Program-made: the position numbers and the translations under genes | Notes under the pieces: generated by a model | Told to the model about the DNA's origin: nothing | The model's database searches: none | The model's input: only the letters and a program-made list of their open reading frames with translations | NCBI GenBank assembly: GCA_032117095.1 | Contig: JAULZZ010000113.1 | Span: 1 to 19,635, forward strand | DNA length: 19,635 nucleotides | DNA from: REEB470 sp032117095 | GTDB taxonomy: Bacteria > Bacillota > Bacilli > Paenibacillales > YIM-B00363 | Direction of reading: 5' to 3' | In this document: positions 14,704-19,635 of the stretch, piece by piece | How the letters are laid out: every line of letters starts with the position of its first letter | Position numbering within the stretch: position 1 is the first letter of the stretch

Positions 14704-15891
14704 ATGTCGCACACCATGTCCGATGCGCAGGATTGGGCAGCACGAAAAGCGCAAGTGCAGCAGGCCGCCCAGGCGTTCGGCATCGATAAGATCGGTTTTG
14801 CAGTCGCCGATCCTTTTTTTGCGCTCAAAGAACAATTGATCCAACGGCAACAACACGGGTATGCGTCAACATTTGAGGAAGCGGACATCGACAAACGTAC
14901 CGATCCGCAGGTGACTTTCGGACACCCCACGCCTCCCCGATCGATCGTGTCGATCGCCATCGCCTATCCTTCAAAATTGCCGTATCGGCTACGTTCCGTC
15001 GCAGGGGCACGCCGGGGGGACATTGCCCGTTCTGCCTGGGGAGAAGACTATCATCGCGTGCTACGGCGTGTTTTGGAACAACTCGCTTCGTATATGCGTA
15101 CACTGTTTCCTACGTGTCACATCGTGTCCATGGTCGATACGGGGCCGCTCGTCGACCGCGCTGTCGCCCAACGCGCAGGGGTTGGTTGGATTGGACACAA
15201 CTGCGCCGTGATTACCCCTGAATTTGGCTCATGGGTGTATTTGGGGGAGCTCGTTACGGACATTCCTTTTCCGCCAGATGCACCGTTGATGAACGAATGT
15301 GGCGATTGTACGTTATGCATCGACGCTTGTCCTACAGGTGCGTTGGTTGCCCCAGGCGTACTGAATGCGCCGGCTTGCATCTCGTATGTGACCCAGACAA
15401 AAACCGTCGTCGACGATGCGATGAAACGACACATGGGCAGTCGGTTGTATGGCTGTGATACGTGCCAAGTCGTTTGCCCGAAGAACAAAGGACATAACTG
15501 GACACATCATCCAGAGTGTACCCCTGACACTGCGCTTGCCCGACCGCTTCTGACGCCTTTTTTGACGATGAGCAATACGGCGTTTCAAAAAAAATACGGT
15601 CATACGGCTGCGGCATGGCGTGGGAAAACGCCCCTCATGCGCAATGCGATCATCGCCTTGGGCAATGCGCGTGCGCACGAAGCCATTTCGGAAATTTGCA
15701 CGGTTTTGCGGGAGGACCCGCGTTCCGTCATGCGAGAAACGGCAGCATGGGCACTTGGACGGATGAAACATAGACAAGCCTACGAGGCGTTATGCCAGCG
15801 GCAACACGAGGAAACCGACGAAACCGTGCTATGCGCCATTGCCAAAGCGATGGTACGATACGAGGGGCAAGAACAACATGACATGGCATGA
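14704..15891 (+). CDS. queG: epoxyqueuosine reductase QueG
   Basis: Reduces epoxyqueuosine to queuosine in tRNAs with GUN anticodons, using cobalamin and two [4Fe-4S] clusters. 395 aa: N-terminal cobalamin-binding region with SIAIAYPSKLPYR, VDTGPLVDRAVAQRAGVGWIG around residues 140-160, the ferredoxin-like domain with C199-x2-C202-x2-C205-x3-C209-P and C251-x2-C254-x3-C258-P, and the conserved ACISYVTQ (C225). The C-terminus (about 300-390) has HEAT-like helices (RNAIIALGNAR, RETAAWALGRM), as in longer QueG proteins, used to hold tRNA. AGAGGGGA (about 14688-14695) precedes ATG 14704. folE, the first step toward queuosine, is the next gene. Confidence 0.93.
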   Translation: MSHTMSDAQDWAARKAQVQQAAQAFGIDKIGFAVADPFFALKEQLIQRQQHGYASTFEEADIDKRTDPQVTFGHPTPPRSIVSIAIAYPSKLPYRLRSVAGARRGDIARSAWGEDYHRVLRRVLEQLASYMRTLFPTCHIVSMVDTGPLVDRAVAQRAGVGWIGHNCAVITPEFGSWVYLGELVTDIPFPPDAPLMNECGDCTLCIDACPTGALVAPGVLNAPACISYVTQTKTVVDDAMKRHMGSRLYGCDTCQVVCPKNKGHNWTHHPECTPDTALARPLLTPFLTMSNTAFQKKYGHTAAAWRGKTPLMRNAIIALGNARAHEAISEICTVLREDPRSVMRETAAWALGRMKHRQAYEALCQRQHEETDETVLCAIAKAMVRYEGQEQHDMA

Positions 15892-15911
15892 CACATACTT
15901 TTCGTGATCGG

Positions 15912-15925
15912 ATACGAATTCGTAT
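15912..15925. repeat. perfect 14-bp palindrome resembling fused repeat ends
   Basis: ATACGAATTCGTAT reads the same on both strands. ATACGAA and TTCGTAT are the end sequences of the A and B repeat families in this window, so this may be two ends joined after loss of an element, or a protein-binding site. It lies 20 nt after queG. Confidence 0.5.
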
Positions 15926-15982
15926 TACAATAGGGCACGCCATGAAGCGCATCATGTGGATAATAAGCGAAAAAGTGCTTGT

Positions 15983-16001
15983 TTACCGCAAGGTAATTTT
16001 T
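15983..16001 (+). terminator. candidate terminator after queG
   Basis: TTACC (15983-15987), a GCAA tetraloop, GGTAA (15992-15996), then five T (15997-16001). The stem is short but the stable loop and T-run fit an intrinsic terminator, about 90 nt after the stop codon. Confidence 0.45.
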
Positions 16002-16016
16002 ACAAATCATGGCATA

Positions 16017-16121
16017 ATACGGAACACTGATTAAAAACATCTATGTAGAGCGATTCCTTTTGGGAGAAAGCACAGTAATTTTTGACCAATAGGATTCCTA
16101 TATTCAAACAGTGTTTAATCT
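16017..16121 (+). repeat. repeat family A, copy 3 (105 bp)
   Basis: From ATACGGAACACTGATTAAAA to CAGTGTTTAATCT. The interior GAGAAAGCACAGTAATTTTT is identical to copy 2, and CAATAGGATTCC is identical to part of copy 1 apart from one base. Same orientation as the other copies. Confidence 0.85.
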
Positions 16122-16219
16122 AAAGATGCCCAAATCCTGCAAACGATCGGTGAAAACACCTTTTTCTTTCAGGAAAAAGGCATTCCTTTGTTCATAACGC
16201 TTTAATAAAGGATTCGTAT
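16122..16219 (-). repeat. repeat family B, copy 2 (inverted)
   Basis: Read on the minus strand it begins ATACGAAT (plus 16212-16219) and contains the family core CCTTTTTCCTGAAAG then AAAAAGGTGTTTTCACCGAT (plus 16147-16180), like copy 1. The far boundary next to family A copy 3 is approximate. Confidence 0.6.
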
Positions 16220-16317
16220 GACATAAAGTACATTTGTGACTTCAGCACATTTCGTGTATGATAGGACGAGTACGGTAGTCTTGTCGACATCACGGTGGTC
16301 GTACGGAACATCTTTTT

Positions 16318-16446
16318 GTACGAATCACGATTTTAATACCAATACTCCTGTGGGAAGGCGTAGCCTGTCCGCCTTGGTGAAAAGGCTTTTTTCTTTGTCG
16401 CAATAGAAAAATTTCTGTGTATAGGGTTTTAATATGTGATTCGTAC
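16318..16446 (-). repeat. repeat family B, copy 3, with terminal inverted repeats
   Basis: GTACGAATCAC (16318-16328) and GTGATTCGTAC (16436-16446) are perfect 11-bp inverted ends, and the adjoining ATTTTAATACC/GGTTTTAATAT extends the match. The inside holds a hairpin, AAGGCG (16354-16359) with CGCCTT (16369-16374). Its left half aligns with the reverse complement of 18650-18727. It ends 69 nt before folE. Confidence 0.7.
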
Positions 16447-16515
16447 GGGTTTCGTATGGATAGGGATTTTCGTTTTGTTTTTAGATTCGCAAGGGGAGAG
16501 GAGTGAGCGATCACG

Positions 16516-17139
16516 ATGCGTGACACATCATCATTGCCATTGGATCTATTGAGCTCATCACGCCGTAATGAAAAAATCACGCACCAGAAAGAACAAGTCG
16601 AATACCACATCCGTGAAATATTGCGTCTCATCGGGGAAGATCCCATGCGGGAAGGGTTGCTCAATACCCCCCAACGTGTACGCAAAATGTACGAGGAAAT
16701 ATTCGCAGGATATACGCTCGATGCCCATGACATTCTAGGGGTGACGTTTGATGAGCAGCACGAAGAACTTGTGATCGTCAAAGATATTGTATTTTATTCC
16801 CAGTGTGAGCATCATATGGCACCTTTTTTTGGTAAAATCCATATCGGATACATCCCAAGCGGGAAAATTGCAGGATTAAGCAAGTTCGCTCGTCTTGTGG
16901 ATGCGATCACCCGCAGGTTACAAGTACAAGAGCGTGTGACGAGCCAAATTGCTGATGTGATCGAGACGGTATTGCAACCACACGGAACGATGGTCATCGT
17001 GGAGGCAGAACATTTGTGCATGTGTGCCCGAGGGATCAAAAAATTCGGTTCCACGACCGTGACGACCGCGACGCGCGGACAATACCGGCAAGATGCGACG
17101 TTGCGTGCGGAGATGCTGTCATTTATCGGCAAAAAATAA
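16516..17139 (+). CDS. folE: GTP cyclohydrolase I, type IA
   Basis: Converts GTP to dihydroneopterin triphosphate, the entry to folate and also to 7-deazaguanine (preQ0/queuosine) synthesis. 207 aa; the zinc ligands are visible as C97 and H100 in SQCEHHMAPFFGK and C168 in EHLCMCARG. Other family marks are GLLNTPQRVRKMYEE, the IGYIPSGKIAGLSKFARLVD active-site stretch, and KKFGSTTVTTATRG near the C-terminus. Start: AGGAG (16499-16503) is 12 nt before ATG 16516, long but the only good choice. It is separated from queG by repeats and a weak terminator, so it likely has its own promoter, not clearly identified. An intrinsic terminator follows. Confidence 0.95.
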   Translation: MRDTSSLPLDLLSSSRRNEKITHQKEQVEYHIREILRLIGEDPMREGLLNTPQRVRKMYEEIFAGYTLDAHDILGVTFDEQHEELVIVKDIVFYSQCEHHMAPFFGKIHIGYIPSGKIAGLSKFARLVDAITRRLQVQERVTSQIADVIETVLQPHGTMVIVEAEHLCMCARGIKKFGSTTVTTATRGQYRQDATLRAEMLSFIGKK

Positions 17140-17166
17140 CGAAAATATACACGACGAACATACGGG

Positions 17167-17196
17167 GATGCCATGCGATTCGTGGGCATCTTTTTT
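17167..17196 (+). terminator. intrinsic terminator after folE
   Basis: GATGCC (17167-17172) pairs with GGCATC (17185-17190), followed by six T (17191-17196). It begins 28 nt after the folE stop. Confidence 0.85.
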
Positions 17197-17199
17197 CGT

Positions 17200-17229
17200 T
17201 TGCATTAGAAAACATTGTTATTTTATGAT
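17200..17229 (+). promoter_or_regulatory. candidate promoter of the second exported-protein gene
   Basis: TTGCAT (17200-17205), 18-nt spacer, TATGAT (17224-17229). Just downstream, AACAAT/ATTGTT can form a short hairpin. The leader before the start at 17393 would be about 155 nt. Confidence 0.4.
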
Positions 17230-17392
17230 ACAATAACAATGAGCTTTTTTATTGTTTTCAATTGCGTGTACCGATCGCATCAGGGATGCCAAATAAGGAG
17301 GCATGCGAGGTGGATGTGTCGCGCGATGCTGAAAAAGCGAGGCATGTCCGATAGGTTTACCATATTTTAATTTTTGTAGAGGAGATGTGAAC

Positions 17393-18502
17393 ATGACAAC
17401 GTTAGAAAAACGACGCACCGCTCTTTGTACGTGGGTCATTTTCGTGAGTTTTTTACTGACTTCATTCAGTGTTCAACCGCAAGAAGCGAAGGCAGGGATT
17501 CCGTTATTGCCTGTGATTGCGGTGGTTGGCATTGCCACTGTAGCGGCCACCAATATTGCGATTGCGATGCACAAGCATTGTCCCCGTTGGAATATAACCG
17601 AAAATTGCAAGCCACGTGTGGTGCGTCAGATCCAAGACGGGGTGAAACAGTCTGTCCAAAAAGTGCCGAAACAACAGCAAGGTTTTTTGTGGGCGAGCAT
17701 TTTGTATGTCATCCATCAGCAGACACCGAATATACCGATGAACAAAATCGTGGAAAGTATGGGGAAAATTACGAAGTTTCCACAGGCTATGTCGTACGTT
17801 GAATTTGATCGTGCGTTGTCGGCATTGCTCTCTTGCAAGAATTTTTTCGCTTCGCAGTGTGCTGGGCATGTGGAAAAGGCAAAAAAAATCATTCGTCGCT
17901 TGCAATGGAATGCCAGTGAAGTACGAGCGCTTTGCGAGACCAAAGCGAAGGCATCTGGTGTGCGAGGAAACCTGACTTGTGATCGCATCTCGAGTCACAT
18001 CGTGGGTACCACCGCGGATCAAAATGGGCAACAAACGCCTTCCCACAATCCTGCGTCTGAAACAGAGTCAGTGCCTGCGAAAAGAAAAGCAGGACAACCA
18101 AAAAAATACACTTGTGAAAGTCCGAGACGTACGCCAGAGGGTTATCCTGTAAGTGACTACATTCACAATTCCCAGCCTGCTGATTTAGATTTATCCAGCG
18201 ATAAGGAGTACCAAAAAATTAAGAGCATGAAGGAGGAAAAAATCACACAATTGAGAAAAACAATTGCCTTAATTAATAATTCTCCCCTGAATGATGCGCA
18301 GAAGAAAAACGAAATTGAAAAAATAGAAAAAGAAATAAAGAATTTGGAAGGTGCTTTTCAATTTTATGACTTATGCAAGTCGTATCCAGGCATTCATACA
18401 GCAAATTTGTATGCGGAGCTATTGGTGTTAGTAGGGTATAACGTTCGTGTCCCTAAGATGCCTGTGGCGGAGCAAAAAGAAACTCAACACAAAAGAAAAT
18501 GA
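17393..18502 (+). CDS. exported cysteine-containing protein, paralogue of the 1475-3514 product
   Basis: Unknown function, 369 aa. A Sec signal peptide covers residues 1-34 (basic start EKRR, hydrophobic core 10-27, cleavage probably after EAKA34). The mature start AGIPLLPVIA parallels AFVPVAPLVA of the larger protein. Then follow a hydrophobic stretch (38-58), C63-x8-C72 with the same spacing as C100/C109 there, a second pair C148/C156 after an FDR motif (IDR in the larger one), a polar Pro/Ser linker (about 205-240), a charged helix with SPLNDAQKKNEIEKIEKE resembling LSPLQKEQIEEELKRINK, then Y331-P-G-I-H335 and V347-G-Y-N-V351. The C-terminal portion is shorter than in the paralogue. AGAGGAG (17378-17384) precedes ATG 17393 by 8 nt. 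The helix-coding part is A+T-rich, as in the paralogue. Confidence 0.85.
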   Translation: MTTLEKRRTALCTWVIFVSFLLTSFSVQPQEAKAGIPLLPVIAVVGIATVAATNIAIAMHKHCPRWNITENCKPRVVRQIQDGVKQSVQKVPKQQQGFLWASILYVIHQQTPNIPMNKIVESMGKITKFPQAMSYVEFDRALSALLSCKNFFASQCAGHVEKAKKIIRRLQWNASEVRALCETKAKASGVRGNLTCDRISSHIVGTTADQNGQQTPSHNPASETESVPAKRKAGQPKKYTCESPRRTPEGYPVSDYIHNSQPADLDLSSDKEYQKIKSMKEEKITQLRKTIALINNSPLNDAQKKNEIEKIEKEIKNLEGAFQFYDLCKSYPGIHTANLYAELLVLVGYNVRVPKMPVAEQKETQHKRK

Positions 18503-18507
18503 GGTGG

Positions 18508-18543
18508 CTCCCCTGTCGTCCGCTCGCTGTGACGGGAAGGGAG
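18508..18543 (+). terminator. weak terminator-like hairpin after the second exported-protein gene
   Basis: CTCCC (18508-18512) pairs with GGGAG (18539-18543), with inner GTC/GAC pairs, followed by TTTCCTT. The T-run is poor, so termination strength is doubtful. Confidence 0.45.
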
Positions 18544-18572
18544 TTTCCTTGATTCATTCCCCTTTGCAAAAA

Positions 18573-18727
18573 AAACGAACGCCTGCCTAAAAATAGACCT
18601 TGCGAAGCGGGTGTAGGGTCGATTACGTAGTGGGCTTCTTTTTGTAGGAAAGCAAAAGGCGTTTTCACCTCAGTGGAAAGCCGTAGCCTTTCTGCTGGGA
18701 TATGTGTATTGAAATCGTGATTCGTAC
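18573..18727 (+). repeat. repeat family B, copy 4
   Basis: The left end AAACGAACGCCTGCCTAAAA resembles that of copy 1. The core CTTTTTGTAGGAAAGC then AAAAGGCGTTTTCACC is at 18645-18676. The right end AAATCGTGATTCGTAC matches the end of copy 3. At 155 bp it is the longest copy. Confidence 0.65.
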
Positions 18728-18771
18728 TCCTGTATATCACGGTGCATGCATTGTCCGATCGAAGGCTATTT

Positions 18772-18876
18772 ATACTAAACACTGATTAAAAATATCTATG
18801 CAGATCGTTTCCTTTTACGAGAAAGAAAAGGAATTTTTAATCAATCGGATGGTTGTATTCAAGGCGTGTTTCGTAT
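18772..18876 (+). repeat. repeat family A, copy 4 (105 bp)
   Basis: From ATACTAAACACTGATTAAAA to GTGTTTCGTAT. The interior ATCTATGCAGATCGTTTCC and TTTTACGAGAAAG matches copy 2. Its left end is the exact inverse of the 16-bp right end of copy 1. Confidence 0.85.
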
Positions 18877-19010
18877 GACTGCGTTCTGCCTTGATGCGTT
18901 TGGGGCGACGTGTTTTCTGATGCTTTCGTCCTTTGCCTCCTGGCATCAGGGGGCACATACGCGTTCTCTCCTCTACGTCGTGTATCTTGTGTGGTGCGTC
19001 CTTTTTCCAT

Positions 19011-19037
19011 TAAAACGATGAGCACCCCTTGGCTCAT
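19011..19037 (-). terminator. candidate terminator of the DUF6194 gene
   Basis: On the minus strand, ATGAGC (19037-19032) pairs with GCTCAT (19023-19018), followed by CGTTTTA. It begins 11 nt after the stop codon. The T-run is short. No gene was seen between 18877 and 19047. Confidence 0.4.
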
Positions 19038-19047
19038 ATCGACCCGA

Positions 19048-19494
19048 TTACTTTTTCTTTAGATAGCTTTGCACTGCTTTACGATACGCTATATGAATAA
19101 GCGGGAAAATTTCATTGAAATATTCATCCGACGGCGATAAAACACAAACCCATCCCATCCATGCATAGATCGGATGAGGCATTAACAAATTGGTCTCTGT
19201 AAAATCGTGACCTGTGTTTACGTATCCCCCCTTTAGAGGTCGTTTCGGCAAAATTCCGAAAATTTCTACATATTTCTGTTTGGGCAAACCGATGCTAAGC
19301 CGAAATATGCCGTCTCTCGTTAAATTCGAAGACAGGTCGTTCGCACCGTCTTTTTCTTTAATCGTGCAAAAGTATACGCCGTGCGGAAGTCGCTGATCTG
19401 GGTTATAAAAACACGAAGTTTCGCCCCAACTGGATTTCACGACAACACCATCAAAGTAAGTCATGATTCGGATGACGATTTCATTTGAATGCAC
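19048..19494 (-). CDS. DUF6194 family protein
   Basis: A 148-aa soluble protein resembling the DUF6194 family, whose function is unknown to me. Family-like segments in order are IVIRIMTYFDGVVVKSSWGE, SCFYNPDQRLPHGVYFCTIK, the NLTRDGIFRLSIGLPK strand, TGHDFTETNLLMPHPIYAWM and GWVCVLSP near the C-terminus. Members look like small compact proteins; no catalytic triad is obvious. Start: on the minus strand AGAGGTGG (about 19509-19502) precedes GTG 19494 by about 7 nt. The frame is open further upstream to 19530, but that extension (KKRTIRRGGDA) covers the ribosome site and is not family-like. A short ORF ends right at this ribosome site, suggesting coupling. Confidence 0.85.
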   Translation of the reverse strand: MHSNEIVIRIMTYFDGVVVKSSWGETSCFYNPDQRLPHGVYFCTIKEKDGANDLSSNLTRDGIFRLSIGLPKQKYVEIFGILPKRPLKGGYVNTGHDFTETNLLMPHPIYAWMGWVCVLSPSDEYFNEIFPLIHIAYRKAVQSYLKKK

Positions 19495-19507
19495 AGCATC
19501 ACCACCT

Positions 19508-19606
19508 CTACGGATCGTTCGCTTTTTCACACTTTATACCAAGTCGTATGACGTATGGCGATGCGTATGCTCCTCCATTGTACCACATGACCGCTGCCTT
19601 GAACAC
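19508..19606 (-). CDS. possible 32-aa ORF upstream of the DUF6194 gene
   Basis: On the minus strand a full-length AAGGAGGTG site (plus 19614-19622) is followed by GTG at 19606. The frame encodes 32 residues beginning MFKAAVMWYNGGAYASPYV and stops at TAG 19510-19508, within the ribosome site of the DUF6194 gene. The frame is also open to the window edge, so it may instead be the C-terminus of a larger protein whose codons happen to form the site. No homologue is recognised. A TACAAT box with TGTTCA 17 nt upstream (plus 19577-19605) overlaps it and could be the promoter if the ORF is not real. Confidence 0.4.
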   Translation of the reverse strand: MFKAAVMWYNGGAYASPYVIRLGIKCEKANDP

Positions 19607-19635
19607 GCCTTTTTCACCTCCTTTCCCTTGTCCTC

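Noticed and set aside
14540..14839. Plus-strand frame in the DUF402-queG gap that runs into queG (contains MRKNIAVFRDSYEAWREQYR)
   Set aside because: The first 50 residues look somewhat protein-like, but there is no ribosome site and it overlaps queG by 136 nt in another frame. A frameshifted remnant cannot be excluded.
17314..17370. 18-codon ORF in the leader of the second exported-protein gene
   Set aside because: Its ribosome site is poorly spaced, and the peptide does not resemble the 19-aa ORF before the paralogue.
18837..19037. Minus-strand 66-codon frame upstream of the DUF6194 terminator
   Set aside because: It runs into a family A repeat and covers the terminator hairpin; it shows no ribosome site or known motif.

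Overview
The window looks like a chromosomal segment of a low-to-medium GC Gram-positive bacterium (Bacillota, class Bacilli). The grounds are AGGAGG-type ribosome sites before most genes, canonical TTGACA/TATAAT-like promoters, the infC-rpmI-rplT order with a long untranslated leader, and Bacilli-type relatives for several proteins (YdaM-like glycosyltransferase, YgaC-like DUF402 protein, QueG). An Alicyclobacillaceae-like source is a guess only. No rRNA, tRNA, CRISPR array, transposase or prophage gene was seen.

Layout. 1-284 is the 3' end of trmB (tRNA m7G46 methyltransferase). 436-981 (minus) is a PAP2-family membrane phosphatase. 1475-3514 is a large exported cysteine-containing, coiled-coil protein of unknown function, with two candidate promoters and a 19-codon leader ORF in front. 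3910-5148 is a membrane family-2 glycosyltransferase. 5284-13036 is a translation and branched-chain amino acid block: promoter, structured leader, infC, rpmI, rplT, then ilvB, ilvN, ilvC, leuA and leuB, closed by a terminator. 13231-13590 is a small, degenerate GNAT-like protein. 13990-14538 is a DUF402 nucleoside phosphatase-like protein, 14704-15891 is queG, 16516-17139 is folE, 17393-18502 is a second exported protein related to the first, and 19048-19494 (minus) is a DUF6194 protein preceded by a possible 32-aa ORF.

How the genes work together. IlvB/IlvN, IlvC, LeuA and LeuB catalyse acetohydroxyacid synthesis, its reductoisomerisation, and the committed and oxidative steps of leucine synthesis. 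IlvD, LeuC, LeuD and the transaminase are not in the window. No T-box was seen. ilvB begins 30 nt after rplT with no terminator between, so the amino acid genes may be read from the ribosomal-protein promoter. FolE and QueG are the first and last dedicated enzymes of queuosine synthesis, and TrmB also modifies tRNA.

Most distinctive points: (1) two exported paralogues about 16 kb apart that share a post-signal motif, a C-x8-C pair, YPGIH and VGYNV; (2) two families of short inverted-repeat elements (four copies each) forming islands in the gaps of the right third; (3) an infC leader with an attenuator-like hairpin inside a 30-codon ORF that overlaps a probable AUC start; (4) an internal terminator-like hairpin between ilvN and ilvC, and two mutually exclusive hairpins before leuB.
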